NCBI RefSeq assembly: GCF_040049275.1
Contig: NZ_JBDZDT010000007.1
Span: 248,001-312,000 of the forward strand
DNA: 64,000 nucleotides
Direction: 5' to 3'
Origin: Aquabacter sp040049275
GTDB taxonomy: Bacteria; Pseudomonadota; Alphaproteobacteria; Rhizobiales; Xanthobacteraceae
The notes beneath the pieces were generated by a model. That model was not told the origin of the DNA. It did no database searches and worked only from the letters and a program-made list of their open reading frames with translations. Below, piece after piece: positions 60,806-64,000 of the stretch. The first letter of the stretch is position 1. Each line of letters begins with the position of its first letter. A program made the position numbers and the translations under genes.

Positions 60806-61789
60806 ATGAGCGACGACCCTCTGTCCCCGCGGCCCGTCGACCGGGCGCTGGACCCGTCCTTCCGTTTCGGCCAGTCCATGGAGCCCAATTATTCCGGCGC
60901 CACCTCGTTCCTGCGCCGGCGCTACGCCAAGGATGGCGGCGGCGCGGAAGTCGTGGTGTGGGGCATCCCCCTCGACGTCACCGTCTCCAACCGCCCCGGC
61001 ACGCGCTTCGGGCCCCGGGCGATCCGCACCGCGTCCGAGATCATGGACGGTGACCCGTTCTACCCCTTCAACATCGACCCGTTCGAGCAGATGGAAGTGG
61101 CGGACGCCGGCGACTGCGTGTTCGATTACGGCCTGCCTTACAGTATCCCCGGCGCCATCGAGGCGCAGGCCAAGGCGCATTATGCGCGCGGCAGCCACCT
61201 CGTGACCCTGGGCGGCGACCATTTCCTCACCTATCCCATGCTGAAGGCCCTGGTGGACCGCATCGGCGAGCCCGTGGCTCTGGTGCAGTTCGACGCGCAC
61301 CAGGACACCTGGGACGATGACGGCACGCGGGTCGACCACGGGACCATGATCACGCGGGCGGTGAAGGACGGTCTGCTGCGCGTCGACCGCTCGGTGCAGG
61401 TGGGCATCCGCACCCACGCGCCCCAGACCTTCGGCATCGACGTGGTGCACGGCTTCGTGGCCGGAGAGATGGGGCCGCGCGCGCTCGCCCAGCACATCAT
61501 CGAGCGGGTGGGCGATGCCCCCGTCTACGTGACCTTCGACATCGACGCCCTCGACCCGGCCTTCGCCCCCGGCACCGGCACGCCGGTCTGCGGCGGGCTG
61601 ACGTCGCGGGAGGCCATCTCCTGCCTGCGCCTTCTGGGCGGCCTCAATTTGAAGGGCTTCGACGTGGTCGAGGTCTCCCCGCCCTATGACCATGCGGAGA
61701 TCACCGCGCTGGCGGGGGCGAGCCTTGCGGCCTGCTATCTCGGCCTCCTCGCCGAGCGCAAGGCGAAGGGCCTTTCCCTCAAGCCTTAG
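60806..61789 (+). CDS. speB: Agmatinase / ureohydrolase
   Basis: A 327-residue Mn2+ ureohydrolase, most likely agmatinase (agmatine to putrescine and urea). Metal-binding motifs GGDHFLTYP, QFDAHQDTWDDD and TFDIDALDPAFAPGTGTP are intact. The ATG at 60806 has GGGAGG upstream; an in-frame ATG 24 bases earlier is less likely. An arginase or guanidinobutyrase role cannot be excluded. A putrescine-binding protein gene exists at 24083 but is not linked to it. Confidence 0.88.
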   Translation: MSDDPLSPRPVDRALDPSFRFGQSMEPNYSGATSFLRRRYAKDGGGAEVVVWGIPLDVTVSNRPGTRFGPRAIRTASEIMDGDPFYPFNIDPFEQMEVADAGDCVFDYGLPYSIPGAIEAQAKAHYARGSHLVTLGGDHFLTYPMLKALVDRIGEPVALVQFDAHQDTWDDDGTRVDHGTMITRAVKDGLLRVDRSVQVGIRTHAPQTFGIDVVHGFVAGEMGPRALAQHIIERVGDAPVYVTFDIDALDPAFAPGTGTPVCGGLTSREAISCLRLLGGLNLKGFDVVEVSPPYDHAEITALAGASLAACYLGLLAERKAKGLSLKP

Positions 61790-61808
61790 GCTCACGAAAG
61801 GCTGGGTA

Positions 61809-62876
61809 ATGGCCACAGCGCGCTACGCGTTCGTTTTCCCCATCGCGGCGGTCAGCCTCGCCGCGGTGGGTTCGTTCCTGCACATCGAGGTCTCGGACCT
61901 CATGGCGGTCGTCTCCACGGTGCTGCTGCTGGGCACGGCCTTCTCGGCCGTGCAGCACGCCGAGCGCATGTCGGCAAGGCTCGGCCAGCCCTACGGCACC
62001 CTGGTGCTCACCTTCTCGGTGACGCTCATCGAGGTGTCGGTGCTGGTCTCGCTGATGATGAACGGCACCAACAACCCGACCCTGGCACGCGAGGCGGTGC
62101 TCTCGACGGTGATGTTCGTGCTGACCGGGGTGGTGGGCATCTGCCTGCTTCTCGGGGGCCTGCGCCACCATGAGCAGGAGATCCGCCAGCAGGGCGTCGC
62201 CGGCTATCTCTCCGTCATCATCGCCATCTCGGTCCTCGCCCTGATCCTGCCCGACCAGACCTGGGCGGGCCTGCAGGGGGCGACCACCCAGGTGGACGTC
62301 ATCTTCATCATGATCGCCGTCGTGCTGCTCTACGGCTCGTTCCTCTTCATGCAGACGGTGCGCCACAAGGCGCATTTCCTGGAAGGCGAGGAGGAGGCGC
62401 ACAGCCGGCCGACCGGGCGGCAGACGCTCGTCGCCGTCGTTTTCCTGCTGCTCAGTCTTGTGGGCGTGGTGTCGCTCTCGAACCATGTCGCCGGCGGGGT
62501 CGAGCATCTGCTCTCCCAAATGCCGCTGGCGGATCCCGATGCGGTGATCGGCGCAGTAGTGGTGGCCATGCTGCTGCTGCCGGAGACCATCACCGCGGTG
62601 CGGGCGGCGCGGCGCAACCATCTCCAGCGGGCGCTGAACACCGCGCTTGGCTCGGCGCTGGCCACCATCGGCCTCACCATGCCGGCCATGGTGGCCATCG
62701 GCTTCATCATCGACAAGCAGGTGGAGCTCCGGCTTGAGCCCGAGGACCGCGTGCAGCTTCTGCTGGCGCTGATCCTCTCCGTCGTCAGCTTCGGCACGGG
62801 GCGCACGAACGCGCTGACCGGGCTCGTGCATGTGGTTCTGTTCCTGGTCTATGTGATGACCCTGTTCTCCCCTTAA
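61809..62876 (+). CDS. Calcium/cation:proton antiporter (ChaA-like, CaCA family)
   Basis: A 355-residue membrane protein with about eleven hydrophobic segments in two inverted halves. The first alpha-repeat is LGQPYGTLVLTFSVTLIEVSVLVSL, with the conserved Glu; the second is AMLLLPETITAVRAARRNHLQRALNTALGSALATIGL. A short acidic loop (HFLEGEEEAH, near 190) lies between the halves. It exchanges Ca2+ or K+/Na+ for H+ across the inner membrane. It follows speB by 19 bases on the same strand. Confidence 0.88.
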   Translation: MATARYAFVFPIAAVSLAAVGSFLHIEVSDLMAVVSTVLLLGTAFSAVQHAERMSARLGQPYGTLVLTFSVTLIEVSVLVSLMMNGTNNPTLAREAVLSTVMFVLTGVVGICLLLGGLRHHEQEIRQQGVAGYLSVIIAISVLALILPDQTWAGLQGATTQVDVIFIMIAVVLLYGSFLFMQTVRHKAHFLEGEEEAHSRPTGRQTLVAVVFLLLSLVGVVSLSNHVAGGVEHLLSQMPLADPDAVIGAVVVAMLLLPETITAVRAARRNHLQRALNTALGSALATIGLTMPAMVAIGFIIDKQVELRLEPEDRVQLLLALILSVVSFGTGRTNALTGLVHVVLFLVYVMTLFSP

Positions 62877-62964
62877 GGCGCGGCGATAGGCGGCGGGGGA
62901 GGGGCGGTGGACACCGCGCGGGCGTGGTGGCATGGTCCGGCCAGATCGAGCGAGGCAAGGTCCC

Positions 62965-63375
62965 GTGAAAGAATTCCTGCTTTATATCTTCGCCTGGTGG
63001 CAGAAGGCGACGCCCGGCACGCTGCTGTGGACCCGCCGCTACGGCGAGCTGGTGGGCGAGGACGAATTCGGGAATCGCTATTACCGCACCCGCAACGGCG
63101 AGATCGACCCGACCCTCGGCTTCGAGCGCCGCTGGGTGCTCTATAACGGCTATGCCGAGGCGAGCACGATTCCTCCCGGCTGGTATGGCTGGATGCATCA
63201 CCGCACCGATGTGCCGCCGCCCAGCGACACCTACACGCCCCGCGTTTGGGAGAAGCCGCACCGGCGCAATTATACCGGCTCGCCGCAGGCCTATCGGCCC
63301 AAGGGCTCGGTTCTGGCCGGCCGCGCCCGGCCGCGCGTGACGGGCGACTACAAGGCCTGGACGCCCGGCGAGTAA
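62965..63375 (+). CDS. NADH dehydrogenase accessory subunit NDUFA12
   Basis: A 136-residue protein of the NDUFA12 (17.2 kDa, B17.2) family, a complex I accessory subunit found in alphaproteobacteria and mitochondria. It has LLYIFAWWQKATPGTLLWTRRYGELVG, DEFGNRYYRTR, RWVLYNGYAEASTIPPGWYGWMHH and the C-terminal PHRRNYTGSPQAYRP. The GTG at 62965 has GCAAGG upstream; an ATG at 62932 would add 11 unlikely residues. The adjoining DUF2155 gene is its usual neighbour. Confidence 0.92.
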   Translation: MKEFLLYIFAWWQKATPGTLLWTRRYGELVGEDEFGNRYYRTRNGEIDPTLGFERRWVLYNGYAEASTIPPGWYGWMHHRTDVPPPSDTYTPRVWEKPHRRNYTGSPQAYRPKGSVLAGRARPRVTGDYKAWTPGE

Positions 63376-63522
63376 TCGCCCGGCCGCAAGGTCATCAGGC
63401 CAGCGCGCCGTCCTCCGCCCTCGCAAGGCCGCAATGCGGGTGTTAACGGGCCTGACGGGGCGCTCCCAGCCCCGGAGCGCCACGGCGCTTTCCGGCCATG
63501 CACGTCTCAGGTCCGTCCCTTC

Positions 63523-64000
63523 ATGGCGAAGTCCCGTTCCGCGCTTTTCCTGATCCTGGCCATGGTCGCTGCGGCGCCTGCGTCGGCGCAATACAACGTG
63601 CCGGTCCAGTCGGCCCCGCTCGCCCCGCCCGCCGGCATTCCCAGCGCGCCGCCCGCGGGCATGTCCACCACGGCCCCGCCGCCTTCCGGCCGCCAGCAGC
63701 CGCCGCCCGGCGCGCCGCGTCCCGGCGCGCGTGATGCCTTTCCGGGCCCCGCGCCCGCGGCGCCGCCGCCCACGACCACCACCGCCGCGCCACCCGCCGC
63801 GGGAACACCGTCCCCGGCCGGCGCGCCCGGCGCGGACAGCGATGTTGTTGTGGTGCAGCCGCCGGCCGAGAAGATCGCAAACCCCACCGCCGTCTATGCC
63901 GGGCTCGATAAGATCACCGGCCGCATCACCTCGTTTGAGGTTGGCATGGGCGAGACCGTTCAGTTCGGCGCGCTCCAGGTGACGCCGCGCGCGTGCTACA
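63523..64000 (+). CDS. DUF2155-domain secreted protein (truncated by window end)
   Basis: An open frame from ATG at 63523 to the window end, at least 159 codons. A signal peptide (MAKSRSALFLILAMVAAAPASA) is followed by a Pro/Ala/Gly/Thr-rich stretch (about 30-105), then NPTAVYAGLDKITGRITSFEV and GETVQFGALQVTPRACY, the start of the DUF2155 domain (conserved Cys). It follows NDUFA12 as in other alphaproteobacteria, after a 147-base gap (63376-63522) with no other feature. Function unknown, exported. Confidence 0.85.
   Translation, partial: MAKSRSALFLILAMVAAAPASAQYNVPVQSAPLAPPAGIPSAPPAGMSTTAPPPSGRQQPPPGAPRPGARDAFPGPAPAAPPPTTTTAAPPAAGTPSPAGAPGADSDVVVVQPPAEKIANPTAVYAGLDKITGRITSFEVGMGETVQFGALQVTPRACY

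Overview
The window is GC-rich chromosomal DNA from an alphaproteobacterium, most likely of the order Hyphomicrobiales and probably near Xanthobacteraceae. The order rests on a CtrA master regulator beside a FliJ-like gene, a TrcR-type regulator, the ispH-thrB-rnhA run, NDUFA12 followed by a DUF2155 gene, and dense compound palindromic repeats. The family is inference from overall flavour, not from a search. I found no rRNA, tRNA, CRISPR array, phage or intact insertion sequence.

Layout. Positions 1-12,600 hold a catabolic region for organic acids: a short-chain dehydrogenase and a beta-keto acid cleavage enzyme opposite a TetR regulator, a cyclase-family hydrolase, an FAD-linked 2-hydroxyacid dehydrogenase, and three tripartite tricarboxylate transporter (TTT) binding proteins with no membrane partners nearby. 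A second divergent unit carries a D-tartrate dehydratase-like enolase, a fumarylacetoacetate hydrolase-family protein, a NodB-fold deacetylase/amidohydrolase and a GntR regulator. Positions 12,600-18,800 hold an AidB-like acyl-CoA dehydrogenase, a tandem pair of HXXEE membrane proteins, an AT-richer nuclease-like gene broken by a one-base frameshift, and enolase. Positions 19,100-25,800 are mixed housekeeping genes (queF, a zinc metallopeptidase, moaB, a lipid kinase, a putrescine-binding protein).

Positions 25,900-36,000 carry ispH-thrB-rnhA, trcR, a universal stress protein, a glycosyltransferase/ChbG-type deacetylase pair that may modify lipid-linked sugars, a ClC channel and an ABC exporter. 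Positions 36,100-44,600 carry two acyl-CoA synthetases (one PrpE), a duplicated pair of tiny secreted four-cysteine proteins, an LACTB2-like hydrolase, a TetR/quinone reductase pair, a DUF1499 protein and a HAD phosphatase. Positions 44,800-52,100 are envelope and general functions (extensin-like protein, L,D-transpeptidase, CorA, PdxH, a DnaJ-like protein, a DUF305 protein). Positions 52,300-64,000 carry a 1092-residue cysteine-free DUF4114 protein, ctrA, a FliJ-like gene, an ECF sigma/anti-sigma pair, cysA, agmatinase, a cation/proton antiporter, NDUFA12 and a truncated DUF2155 gene.

Two families of intergenic palindromes punctuate the window. The main one (eight copies of about 95 bp) consists of two hairpin arms that are always of different subtype within one copy; one copy contains a nested pair of other hairpins. 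No single novel multi-gene system stands out. The best candidates for new biology are the REP-doublet family, the giant DUF4114 protein, the paired four-cysteine proteins, two possible small RNAs, and the sigma/anti-sigma pair with an unusually long acidic proline-rich linker.
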